A stretch of 64,000 bases of DNA from Mesaphorura yosii (lineage: Eukaryota > Arthropoda > Collembola > Poduromorpha > Tullbergiidae). Below, in pieces: positions 28,134-44,215 of the stretch. The DNA lies in the NCBI GenBank assembly GCA_009869945.1, contig WIXG01000020.1:124001-188000 (forward strand). The letters run 5' to 3'. Position 1 is the stretch's first letter. Each line of letters opens with the position of its first letter. Under the pieces are notes generated by a model. The model was not told where the DNA came from and did no database searches. It saw only the letters and a program-made list of their open reading frames with translations. A program made the position numbers and the translations under genes.

Positions 28134-30627
28134 TCATATTTCACACAAAGCGCCGCTTAATATTTTCGGCTGCCGTTTTCGAGGTTGTCCTGCAAAATAC
28201 ATGAAAACATTCCTATTTCGAAAAAATGGCGAATTAAAATCCTAATTTAGGAAACTTATGCGAAAACAAGTAACGTAAAACGGCACTGCTTGCCCATAAA
28301 ACCGACTCATGACTCATAATATTTAGCCAACAACACAATTGCCCCACCCGCTTGCAACTAACGTGTTAATCAACCCATTTTGTCAACCAGAAAGGACACA
28401 AAGTTAGAAAGCAAAACAAAACCCAAACCAAAAGGCAAAGCTAAGGTTGATTAGTTAATGAAACATGGAATTCTCCTTACAACTTCGGAAACAACTTCGA
28501 AACCTTGAATTTTGTTTTGCTCATGGTCACGATAGTCATCGTCGCCAAATTTGATGCTCATCAGGCAATCATCTCAGCTCACCTTCATCAGGCGGTGTGC
28601 TTAAAGAAACTACCTCAGGACTTGAAACTTTTCGCTTTTTTCCTCTGCGTCTTTCTTGTGATTCAGAAGTTGGAGTCGTGCCGCCCGAAACATCAGCTTC
28701 GCGTTCATTCATGGCTATAATAAATAAAATTATTATTAAACAATTGATAGTGGAGATATCTGTGATTGTGCCTCTGTTTCGGTTTAGTATTTTACCGGGG
28801 TTCACGCCCGCATGTTCAGAAGGTTGCCTGGAATTGGGATTTGAATTAGGAATACGAACACAACTTCGCCAAGCACCCTGGCTAGACTCCGAGCTTCCAT
28901 GAGATCTGTTGAGATTCGTGTTATGAGTTTGATTTCTGCAATCGTTGAGATTTGTGCTGCTCGACGTATTCTGTAAATAATAGTAGCACGTAGCACATTA
29001 GGAACTGCGAGCTACACATGCTCGGAATTGAATTCAGTGATGTAAACCACTAATCAACTTTCAGATACCTTATCTAAATGCTCTCTACGCGGACATGGGC
29101 CGTTGTTGAATGAACCTTGGACCTCTAATTGTGTGTTGTTAGAAGGTCCTTTCTCTGAAGGAGAATGTCGTGATTTGGTATTTGCGCCAGGATTCTGAAA
29201 CAAAAGGAACCCACTTATCGCATGATCAGAACAGAATTTCGAGGAATATTTCCACTTTTTATACCTTCTTCGAATTTTCATCGTTGGCACCTGGAAATAT
29301 TTCAATTATGTCATCGTTGTCGTCCATTCCGTTGATTTCTGTAACAGAATTTGAGCCATGAAAAATATAAGATATCTTGCCTCTCCTCTGAACCGAGAGC
29401 GATTTCAATACCAACAAAATTACCTTCCTCGCTAAGGGAAACGGGTTCTGGAGGGTCGGGAAACCGTTCCTTATCGTAATCACTCATTGTGCCCATATTA
29501 CACTTTGGGACTCTATTTTCCAATTCCTGTGCTTTCTCTACCGGCTTGGCTACGTGAGCCGAGCTCAGAACAGGTTTCTTTGTTGGCGTGGTTTTTGTCG
29601 GTTCGGCATCACTCACTTCACTGTCTGAGGATAGTATTACAAAGTCTTCATGTTCCTTGCTACTCATACTCACTAGAAAACGTGCGGACTTCGTTGGGGT
29701 CCGTGGACTAATAGTGGTGCCTGAAACAAAGATATGGAAAAATTAAAATAATCGATTGCACATATGCTGAAAGCTAAACATAAAACACGTGCCTACTGAT
29801 CTGGTAGTTACCACCTCGGAAGAAGGTGATTGCTGATCGTCCTTCGCGTTTGAAACTTTCGTCGGCTTAGCGTCAACGCTAGGTTTCTGATAGACCGCCA
29901 AGGTCTTGGAGCAACAGGGTTCAGCCGGACCCTGCGACAAGTCTTCTCTCCTCTGTAATTTACAGCAGGTCTTCGTAAAATATATCTTCACAGCTTAACA
30001 AAGTTCTGTTCCACTAAAAGTCATTACAACACTAGCTCACCTTGGCTGGTGTGTTGTATTCCTCATCTACTACAGAACTAACACCCTTCGGCAGTAAAAA
30101 TCTCAATCGTACAAACCCCATTTGCTGTAGGAACAATTTAAAGTCTCCAAGCTTATCTTTGTCAACGTTGGTCTCACCATTGTACGCAAGCTCGAGAATT
30201 CGCTGAATTGAGTCCATCGGAATGTCTGGAAGAAATAAGGTTGTCGTTTCCCCAGGCAGCTACATAGAAACGAAATTCCATATTAGCAACATGTGAACTA
30301 CAACAAAGCAAGGTGGTAAAGAGGTTAAGGCGCTCATTCGATTTTTATTACCTGATCATCGAATAAGCCTCCAACGAAAGGGGAATTGCTGCAAAGGATC
30401 AGCTTGTGAGCGTAGATAAAATAGCCATTTTGACCAACAATCTTCAAATCGTAATACTCATCTGACTCGTCAGTAGCCAATGCGTCCAAATACAGTGGCT
30501 GGTGTAAAGCTAGCGTTACCGTGTCGTCATCTTGAGTTGCTCGATAGGCGTATGGCCGATGATCAAACTTGTGACTTCTGCGCCAGTCGGGCTGAACCAA
30601 CTTTGGATTCGTCTTAGTTCTATTCAT
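28134..30627 (-). CDS. BTB-domain nuclear protein, nine exons
   Basis: Exons read on the minus strand: 30627-30352, 30259-30041, 29952 to about 29793, 29720-29424, 29338-29265, 29194-29069, 28970-28796, 28714-28583 and 28189-28134, for about 504 residues. A BTB/POZ fold spans roughly residues 55-150, seen as YYDLKIVGQNGYFIYAHKLI followed by LPDIPMDSIQRILELAYNGE. BTB domains mediate dimerisation and recruit co-repressors or cullin 3. The rest is polar and low in structure. It contains two SUMO-interaction-like motifs (FVILSSDSE and DDIIEIF), a basic nuclear localisation type sequence (RRRGKKRKV) in exon 8 and a basic PRKRQPK end in exon 9. No zinc fingers, BACK or Kelch repeats are visible, so the usual BTB classes do not fit. 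The junction from exon 3 to exon 4 has no clean GT donor in the right phase; a GC donor near 29793 fits best. An alternative is a shorter BTB protein followed by a separate unit starting near 29667. Same strand as Shark upstream. Confidence 0.7.
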
Positions 30628-31606
30628 TTTGAAGTTCTTACAAGCAAGAGCGGATCAGACCTGATTGAGCGCAGCTGATTTCTTAATAGTACACTTCTTA
30701 AACCCCTAAACTAAGTTACGTTAAAGCGAAAGTTTGAAGAAACTCAGTGCATTCCAACTAAATCAAATCATTCTACTTCAGATAATACTGGATTCTATTG
30801 CAAAGCAGGCAGGAGGGGTTGTTTATTTTGTCTCATTTTTATTCCGCGGTTTTTTTGTGTGTGCCACAAGGAAAGTCAAAGCAATGGCGAGAGACAATAT
30901 CATTGTCCTTCCACTCAATCCAGCCTGCTCCTGCGCGCAGGGTGAAATTGTAGAATGAAATCACGGGTTTATTCCGCATAAAGGTCGGAGACGAAAAATA
31001 TAATCTAGCTGTAAAATATATCAATTGTTGGAATCCTCAGTATATAAAATCAAAAATGACTTTAGAGTAAAATGTAGTTATGGCAAGCCAAGTACTCATT
31101 CAACGTCATTCCAGGTCGGTTTGCACAGGTACTCGATTATCAATCAACTCAGACAAAACTTTAAAAAAAACGATAAAAGCATCAGCGAAATTCGAAAACG
31201 GAGACTGGGAATGCATGCAACATGGAAATTCAGCATTAAGTAAATGCGAGCACCTAAAGTCTAATTGTGTTTTAAAGGCACATACTATTCAAATCACAAA
31301 ATGTATAAAATGTGAACAGACTAAAACTGCAGAGCAACAACAACGCTTAAAATTAAATGCATAATGCAAATGGCACAAATAGCTCTGGTATTTAAAAGGC
31401 TTAATAACAACCTATTGACTTATTCTTGAGACAGAGTTCCAGGAGTGTCTTTCCTTTCATCTAAATCTAGACAAGACTAAAGGGTTCACTTCCAGGAAGC
31501 GGGCAATTTTGTACATTGATCCATTCTCCAAAAGACATTATTATTTCATACTCAGATTTTTCAGCTTGTAGGCTGTAGTAATCTCTCAGCTCCAAAAGTG
31601 ACTCAA
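30628..31606. other. Intergenic: Shark 3' flank and BTB promoter
   Basis: This 980-bp gap separates the Shark stop codon from the start of the BTB gene on the same strand. It should hold the Shark 3' untranslated region and the BTB promoter. The closest minus-strand AATAAA is at about 30968-30973. I see no coding exon here. Confidence 0.5.
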
Positions 31607-34604
31607 TTAAAATGCGAAGAAGTCAGCCAGCTCTTGAAACGAAGGCCGCTCATCTGGGTTTTCAAACCAGCATTGTGAAATCATTTCAAAAATTTGCTCA
31701 CTGCACTCCGGTGGCTTGTCCAGACGAAACCCCTTTTCCACCATTTCAATCACCTGCGGATCCAAAGGAATGTCACTATAGCATGAAATTCAAACATCAG
31801 TCGGGCAAGATTTGACTGTATTACCTCCTTTCCTTGAAGCTCGCCATACGGCGTTTCTCCGTACGAGTACATTTCCCAAAGAGTGATTCCGAACGACCAA
31901 ACATCGCTTTTGTGGGAAAATGTACCTAGAGTGCATGACTCGGGAGAATACCTGCACACAAATACATCGAAATGCATCGATAAATTTACGTTCCCATTAT
32001 AAAATATTGGTTATTATTTCCGAAAATACCATTTAATCGGCCATCGTCCACCTTGTGACGCCGCATAATAGTTCTTGTCTACGCTGAGGGCTCGGGAAAG
32101 GCCAAAGTCGCTGATTTTTGCAAGATCTACGGTTTGCAGCAGTATGTTTCTAGCAGCTAGGTCACGGTGAACAAAGCGTTTCTTCTGAAGGTAAACCATT
32201 CCTGTAATTAAATTCACATATGAAGTTTCTTGCAAGTTATGGCGGCAAGCACTCTAAATACCTGTCGCAATTTGGAAAGCCCATCGACGAATGTGAGGAT
32301 CTGGCAGTATTAGATCCTTGTGATCAAGCAGATAATCCTGCATTGATCCCAAGCTCATCAACTCTTGAATCTGTAACAGAATTAGAAATATGCAGTTGCT
32401 CAAAGTGAAACTATGTGCAGCGAATCAAAAAGGCGGACTGCTTTACCATGCAAATTTTGGGTTCCCAAGAAATTCCTATGAGCCTGACTATAAATTCGTG
32501 TTCCAGATCCATCATGACGCGTGCTTCTCGAAGCAGTTCTGACTTTGCCCACTCATTCATTTCTTCCTTCAACGTTTTAACTGCCACATCCATGCTAGGC
32601 CTGTTTGGGATTTGCAGCGTGCCACAGTAAACTTCTCCATATTCGCCAAATCCAAGCTGTTCTCTCATTTCCAACCATTCAGCTGGTACATTTTCTAAAG
32701 GAATTCGTTCATCCATTAAGACCAATTCAACCGCAACCAGGTGTGTTAATCATAATTTTAATCATACCTTTCACAAAAAGCGAGTCACCGTTGTTGTTAG
32801 GACTGACTGACTGTGACTGCAGACGGTACCCATTTGGAGACGAATGAGGTGTTCTCTTGGGTAGTGGCGGCGGAATCAGCAACGCGTTAGACGGAGTTCT
32901 TTGTGGCCGTTCAAAGCTTTGAGTGGGACTAATTGACTGCTGAAGTTTCGATGGAAGCCCATCTGCCCATCTGGAATAGTGCTCGACCAATTGCTCCAAA
33001 GAGCCCAGGTAGGGTCCGTTGTCAATGTAAAAATACTTTCCCTGTGAATAATATTTACCGCTTTACTTGAGAACACGATCGCTATCATTGGACATAACTC
33101 GACTCACCTCGCGAAGTATTTCATAATTTGAAAACACTCCTTGGTATAAAAGAGACAAAACGTAGAGTTTCTTATTGTTTGCAGATCTCCGAACCAGGAA
33201 ATATGAGATGTGATGTGATTCGTTTGTGTACACGTTCTGACACTGCTGCAAGAGCATGTAGGCTTCTTGCCTCTCCAAACAACTGTGATACCATTCATTA
33301 CGGCTACGAGGCTTGTACGGATCCCGATATACGTCTAATAAAGAGAAGTAGTCCGTAACAAAATTTGAAAAGCAATCAATTGCGAATAAACTTGTACTCA
33401 AGAGTGCAGCCGTTTCAGTGTGACCATTCTCAATGGCCAAATCAATTGGCAGTTTGTTGTCAGCTGATCGGGGGCGCAACGGCGCATGAAATTCCAGGAG
33501 AACATGAACTACTTCCATGAGTCCTTGGTGTGCAGCTTCGTGCAGGGCAACCCATTCTTTGAAGATATACAGCATTATAAATTGGGTTGTACGGCTCATG
33601 GAATTGATCAATTATACTTCATACCGTTATCAGGTCGTCTAAGTTGTGGGTTCGCTTTGCCCTCCTTCATCAGAATCCGCACGGTTGATGGATGGTTGAA
33701 TTTTGTCGCATACTAAAGGCGTTACAGACAGACTTAATGAATCAATGAAGTAATCATAAACTGTAGCTACAAGATACGAAAAAATAACCCCACTTACGTA
33801 AAGCGGTGTAAAACCATTCCCGTCCTTGGCGTTCACATTTGTCTTCGCCTCAATGAGTACCATTAAGATTTCATTGTAACCATTGATGGATGCAATGTGA
33901 GCAGCAGTTTGTCCCTCGTCATTCTTCGCGTCCAAACTTCGATGACCACACTGAACCATGGCCTTCACAATCTCAGTATTTCCTAACGAACAATTCACAA
34001 ATGTGAGAACTCAGAATTGTGGCTGTGAGTTAAAGAGAAATCCCATACCTTCTTTCGTCGCTCGGTGGAGCAGATTTGTGCGTCCGTGTCGGCGACAGTC
34101 GGATGGAGGCGGAGAGTGAAGCACAGGCTTCTGCAGTAAAATTGTTGGAATCGCACATTTTTTGTCGTCATCTCGCTTTGTTTGATAATATTTGATCAAC
34201 TCATCCAAGCCATGAATCACTGTCTCGTTGTCTGTCAAATCACAAATATAAATATTTAGATCATAATCCGATCACCTTGAATTGTGATATATATTAATTT
34301 GGGCTTACCGATTGAGAAGAATGCGTCATGATCATGTCTGTAAATCTGAATGTGGACCACATTGTTTTTGGAAAGAACTGAAAGGGCATAATCACCGACC
34401 GAGCTTGTGCTTTCTCTGACCAGAAAACGGCCTTCGTCTCCTGGCAAAAGTGCATAATCTCTTATAAGCGAATAATTGAAATTTTTGCGTCATGTTAAAC
34501 TGAACTTTCGACTTACCGTGCTCTCTTAATCTCTCCTCGGCAATCTCACGCGTAATTGAGCCATGATACCAGTGGTCTTCTTCTTGGATTCCAGCTGAAG
34601 ACAT
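31607..34604 (-). CDS. Shark: Shark non-receptor tyrosine kinase (SH2-ankyrin-SH2-kinase)
   Basis: Exons: 34604-34517, 34458-34309, 34231-34049, 33982-33798, 33712-33625, 33556-33398, 33334-33108, 33041-32768, 32694-32447, 32370-32262, 32201-32030, 31951-31825 and 31753-31607. All junctions are in phase and give 718 residues. An N-terminal SH2 domain (about 12-100) has WYHGSI and GRFLVREST, whose arginine binds phosphotyrosine. Ankyrin repeats follow (about 125-284; [56 protein letters not shown]). A second SH2 (about 297-385) has EWYHSCLER and SYFLVRRS, then a proline-rich linker ([10 protein letters not shown]). The kinase domain (about 455-715) shows the P-loop LGFGEYGEV, the VAVK lysine near 491, [11 protein letters not shown] and paired activation-loop tyrosines (DKNYYA). 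It is a cytoplasmic kinase that reads tyrosine-phosphorylated receptors; in Drosophila Shark acts in dorsal closure and, downstream of Draper, in glial engulfment. The motif after the activation loop is WYSPES rather than the usual APE. The start was chosen because WYHG then sits 12 residues in, as in the family. Confidence 0.95.
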
Positions 34605-40789
<6,185 letters not shown>

Positions 40790-42044
40790 CCCAAATCAAT
40801 CTCCAAGAAGTTTTTCAAGCACGCATTTCGCCGGTCGGATCTCTTATTTAATTTAGTTATTAGTGAACACGAAGCAGCCACGAATTAATTCAAGACGTCA
40901 AAGGCATTCAGTTTGAATATCACAAATTGTTGTTGACTATTAGCTGAAGATGCACTTTTCCATCAGTGGCAGGAGGGAGCTCATTAATACTATACTTTTA
41001 TCTAGAGTCCTATAGTCCAGTTAGGAAATCATGTAATCAAGCCGGAGAAACACGATGTACTTAAATTGTACCTTCAAACTTGGTGTATAAAATATTCGCC
41101 CGTCGCGTGTTATACGTATTATGTAAACGGTCAGTCAAATTAGTCAGAAACGATGATATTAATTATGAAACGGACTTTGCCTGCCAGAATGCACCAGCTG
41201 AAGCCCCAAAATCAGTATTATATTTTACATTAATATACTATTAGCGTAGCGAGGTACACAGTTTATTGATACCCGGGTGGTTTTAGTTTAGTGCATTCCC
41301 CTTTTATTTTTAAATTACTCAAAAAAACGTATCCTATCTTCATCGTATTCCAGATAAATGAATTTAAGATCGTCGGTTGGGGCTTCCAATCCACTAGAAA
41401 TTTAAGAATATCGAAGAGATTTGTGTACGAAATTAAACGACATCGCACTAACTTATAAGTGATGGACGCGAGACGCGCACAGTCTATTAAGTATTAACGG
41501 AAATGATTTTAATTTGAAGACTCTGCTTCTAAAAGGACTTGGCATCACAAGATTGTTTAATTCAATGTTTTAATCATACGTTTGTGAAAATTCCAATTTA
41601 TACTGCTGGCAGCTAAAAACTCTACGATGCGCTTTGACTTTGGAAAATGTACGCACGCGTTTCTGAAATTTAATAGTCTTAGTTTATTTAGTTGGAGGTA
41701 GACTTTGAATTCTTCGTCCGAGTTTCAAATGTTAATTTTCTACTTGTGTCACGGAGTCATAAGGTCAATCGTTAAGCCAGTTTGCTTTAGTCCGTTTTTA
41801 TCTAAGTTTCATTCATATGTACACGATCTGGGATCTTGTCATAGTTGTGATGCTAGCCACCACCGGACATTTCAGTTGCAAACTATGTATTAGTTGTGGA
41901 CATTTTCTGAGTATTAGCCGCCAAGCTGAAAGCTGATTTGTATCGTTTTACGCAGTCGTTTGGTGTCAGCTTGTGTGAGCATTTATAGTTGTCTTTCGTA
42001 CTTATGGGGACTGAATACTGTCCTCACGAATTTGATTCCTCTTG

Positions 42045-42050
42045 AATAAA
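42045..42050 (+). promoter_or_regulatory. Candidate poly(A) signal of EEIG1
   Basis: This is the first AATAAA on the plus strand downstream of the EEIG1 stop codon, 1.25 kb away. The length of the implied 3' untranslated region is plausible. Position is the only support. Confidence 0.35.
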
Positions 42051-42093
42051 CAGCCAAATTTTACATCGTCGTAATGAATATTGGAACGCTCGA

Positions 42094-42099
42094 TTTATT
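42094..42099 (-). promoter_or_regulatory. Candidate poly(A) signal of TMEM86
   Basis: Read on the minus strand this is AATAAA, about 440 bases downstream of the TMEM86 stop codon. It faces the EEIG1 signal at 42045, so the two transcripts would end within a few tens of bases of each other. Confidence 0.35.
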
Positions 42100-42535
42100 C
42101 GTTGTACAACTGTGCATTTATCATATACATTGAGTTTACATTCTATACGCCAACTAGATTGGCCTAAATGAAAATGGTAACTACTCTGTACGACATGAGA
42201 TTTCAGGGGAAGGTTCCTACTCACAAGGCAAAATTACTACCGGCTACTATTTACAGTCTAGTTACTTTTAGTTTTTTAGACTTAATTTTCAACAAATAAA
42301 AAACTGTGGGTGGTAGGAAAATTATAAGTAGAGTATGATTAAGGGTACTTAAAGATAACCAACTATTTTAAAGTCTTAAAATTAGGGGTTTACACAGAAG
42401 TGTTTCTTTGGTGTGTTTACGCACGCCAACTTAGCACAAAGTACAGAGCATTGTTTGGCTTTCCGAAATGCCAATTTCTCTAGTTCATTTTTCACAGTCA
42501 CAATCAGAAGCTAAGGTATGCCCGGCGAAGATTCC

Positions 42536-44215
42536 TTAGTAGTACAAGAGTTCGGCTTCTCGTTGCTCTTCCGGAGATATTTCCAGTGTCTTTGTACTTG
42601 GTGCCGTATGCTCGAGTATTTCCATCCAGGTCACTTTATTCCTCTTGTTGAATTCGCTGTCTTCGTTCTCATCCACGTAGTCTCTTCTGGGGCCATCTTT
42701 CTTCTCCGAGTTTACAACGCTGAGAGCGATTCCAAGTTGAGCCAAGTAGTATGATCCCATTATCAGAGCCTAAACAGTAGTCAATTATTTTATTAAAATG
42801 CCGATGTTTTTTATGTTAATTGGAGACAGAATATGAGTTTACCTGTGAAGCTGGTATTTCTGCATAGAACTTATTCAAGCCCAGCACTGAATCAGAAACC
42901 GCGAAGCAGAGTCCACCGAAGCATGAGCAGAGCTTTGTCCAGCTCCATAGATCCTGCAAAATCGAAATTAAATTATGACCTTGCACGTACACACGTTTGA
43001 AAAACGGAGGTAAATAGCAATGTCTCACATCGAAAAATTGCACCCTAGCCATGGCACGCCAAACCATCGTAGTCAGGAGGACCACATAGATTGGCACTCC
43101 GATCATCAGAGCCGGTTGAGCTGTCATCAATCCAGGTACGAGAAGTCCCAATCCTGTGTGACAATTCATAGTATTAACTTTGCCAATTACAAGTGTGAAC
43201 ACTCAAATGCAAGTTGCAAGTCTAAACTGGTTCTCACCAATGCTTGTCAGTCCAAACAGCACAACCCCCAGAGTCCAGTTTTCCGGGTGAAATCCGAATG
43301 CCAGTATATACAGCACCTGTACGTGTTAGTTATGCTCAAGGTTAAGTGTGAGTCCAAGCCCAAAGTCCGCAGATTTTAGCTTTGACAACGAGGCTTACCT
43401 GAGCTACACTGAACGCCAGCATGCCTTCCACGAAATACGATGGCCAAACCAGAAGAGCGTCTCCGAGACATGAGAAGAGCAGACCGGCGAGGATTCTTCT
43501 TGCATATTCATGCCTACAAGACACAAATGAGGCTGGGATTAGGTGACTAGAAATCCATAAAACTCAACGACAAGCGTCACTGCTATCCCTCACAAACTCT
43601 ACAATTATTCTCAAATTACCCCACGCCAAATTCCAATTCGAGCACATTCTCGGCTGGAGTAACAGGCTAAACTAGCTAGACTTACTCGTCTCTGAAGCTG
43701 ATTCCATGCAGCAGAACGAAGAGGGCCAACGACGCAACAGGAAGACACTTGATAAGCATTGCGAACGCTGAAGGCCGATCCACGGGAATGAACATGACGA
43801 AGTATATTCCCAGTGTCTTGAGGAACGGGACCAATTTTGGACCAACACTCTTGAACTGTGACCAGAAATATTTGAAATCAATTGTCATGGTGTTTAAGAG
43901 TGGCTTGAAGAGATCGCCATCGCCATCATTCTCGTCCTCAATGTCACTACTGTTGTAGTCTTCCTCATTATGCCTCCTGCCTAGCAGCATTTCGTCATCA
44001 TCGTCGTCAGTGCTGTGGCCAAGATCGTCAAATGCTTTCTTTTTGCCAAAACCAAGGCGACCGGCCCCGCCCCCACCGCCTCGGCCACGGTTGCGGGGTC
44101 GCGATGTCGAGTCCCCGTCCGCGTGCGAATTGGAGTCTTTGTCAATCATTTCGAACGGGTCTAATTTAACTCTCGATGAGGCGTCTGCCTTTTCGTGAGA
44201 ACGCGTGTTGTACAT
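42536..44215 (-). CDS. TMEM86: TMEM86-type lysoplasmalogenase (YhhN family)
   Basis: Exons: 44215-43686, 43513-43399, 43316-43238, 43153-43029, 42953-42843 and 42769-42536. All junctions are in phase and give 397 residues. From residue about 140 the protein matches the multi-pass YhhN/TMEM86 family: SVGPKLVPFLKTLGIYFVMF, LIKCLPVASLALFVLLHG, LLFSCLGDALLVW, YIYVV-type helices, and SDSVLGLNKFYAE followed by ALIMGSYYLAQLGIALS. The aspartates in GDALL and SDSVLG are at the conserved family positions. The enzyme is a membrane hydrolase that cleaves the vinyl-ether bond of lysoplasmalogens to a fatty aldehyde and glycerophospho-ethanolamine or -choline, probably in the endoplasmic reticulum. The first 135 residues are unlike usual members (about 240 residues long): a charged, glycine- and arginine-rich patch (RPRNRGRGGGGGAGRLGFGK) followed by runs of aspartate and glutamate. 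A downstream methionine just before IDFKYFWSQF would give a standard-length enzyme. The C-terminal tail of about 55 residues is polar and probably cytosolic. Confidence 0.92.

Larger units (their letters stand above)
40790..42535. other. Convergent 3' untranslated regions of EEIG1 and TMEM86
   Basis: There is no coding exon here. EEIG1 runs in from the left and TMEM86 from the right. The first plus-strand AATAAA after the EEIG1 stop is at 42045-42050, with another at 42295-42300. On the minus strand AATAAA is read at 42094-42099. Most of the stretch is therefore probably 3' untranslated sequence of EEIG1, and the last 400 bases that of TMEM86. Confidence 0.5.

Noticed and set aside
28597..28902. 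A 101-codon plus frame opposite the BTB gene
   Set aside because: It is the antisense shadow of exons 7 and 8 of the BTB gene and includes an intron of that gene.
31612..31815. A plus frame at the start of the Shark region
   Set aside because: It is the complement of the last Shark exon, whose minus-strand frame matches a tyrosine kinase C-lobe.
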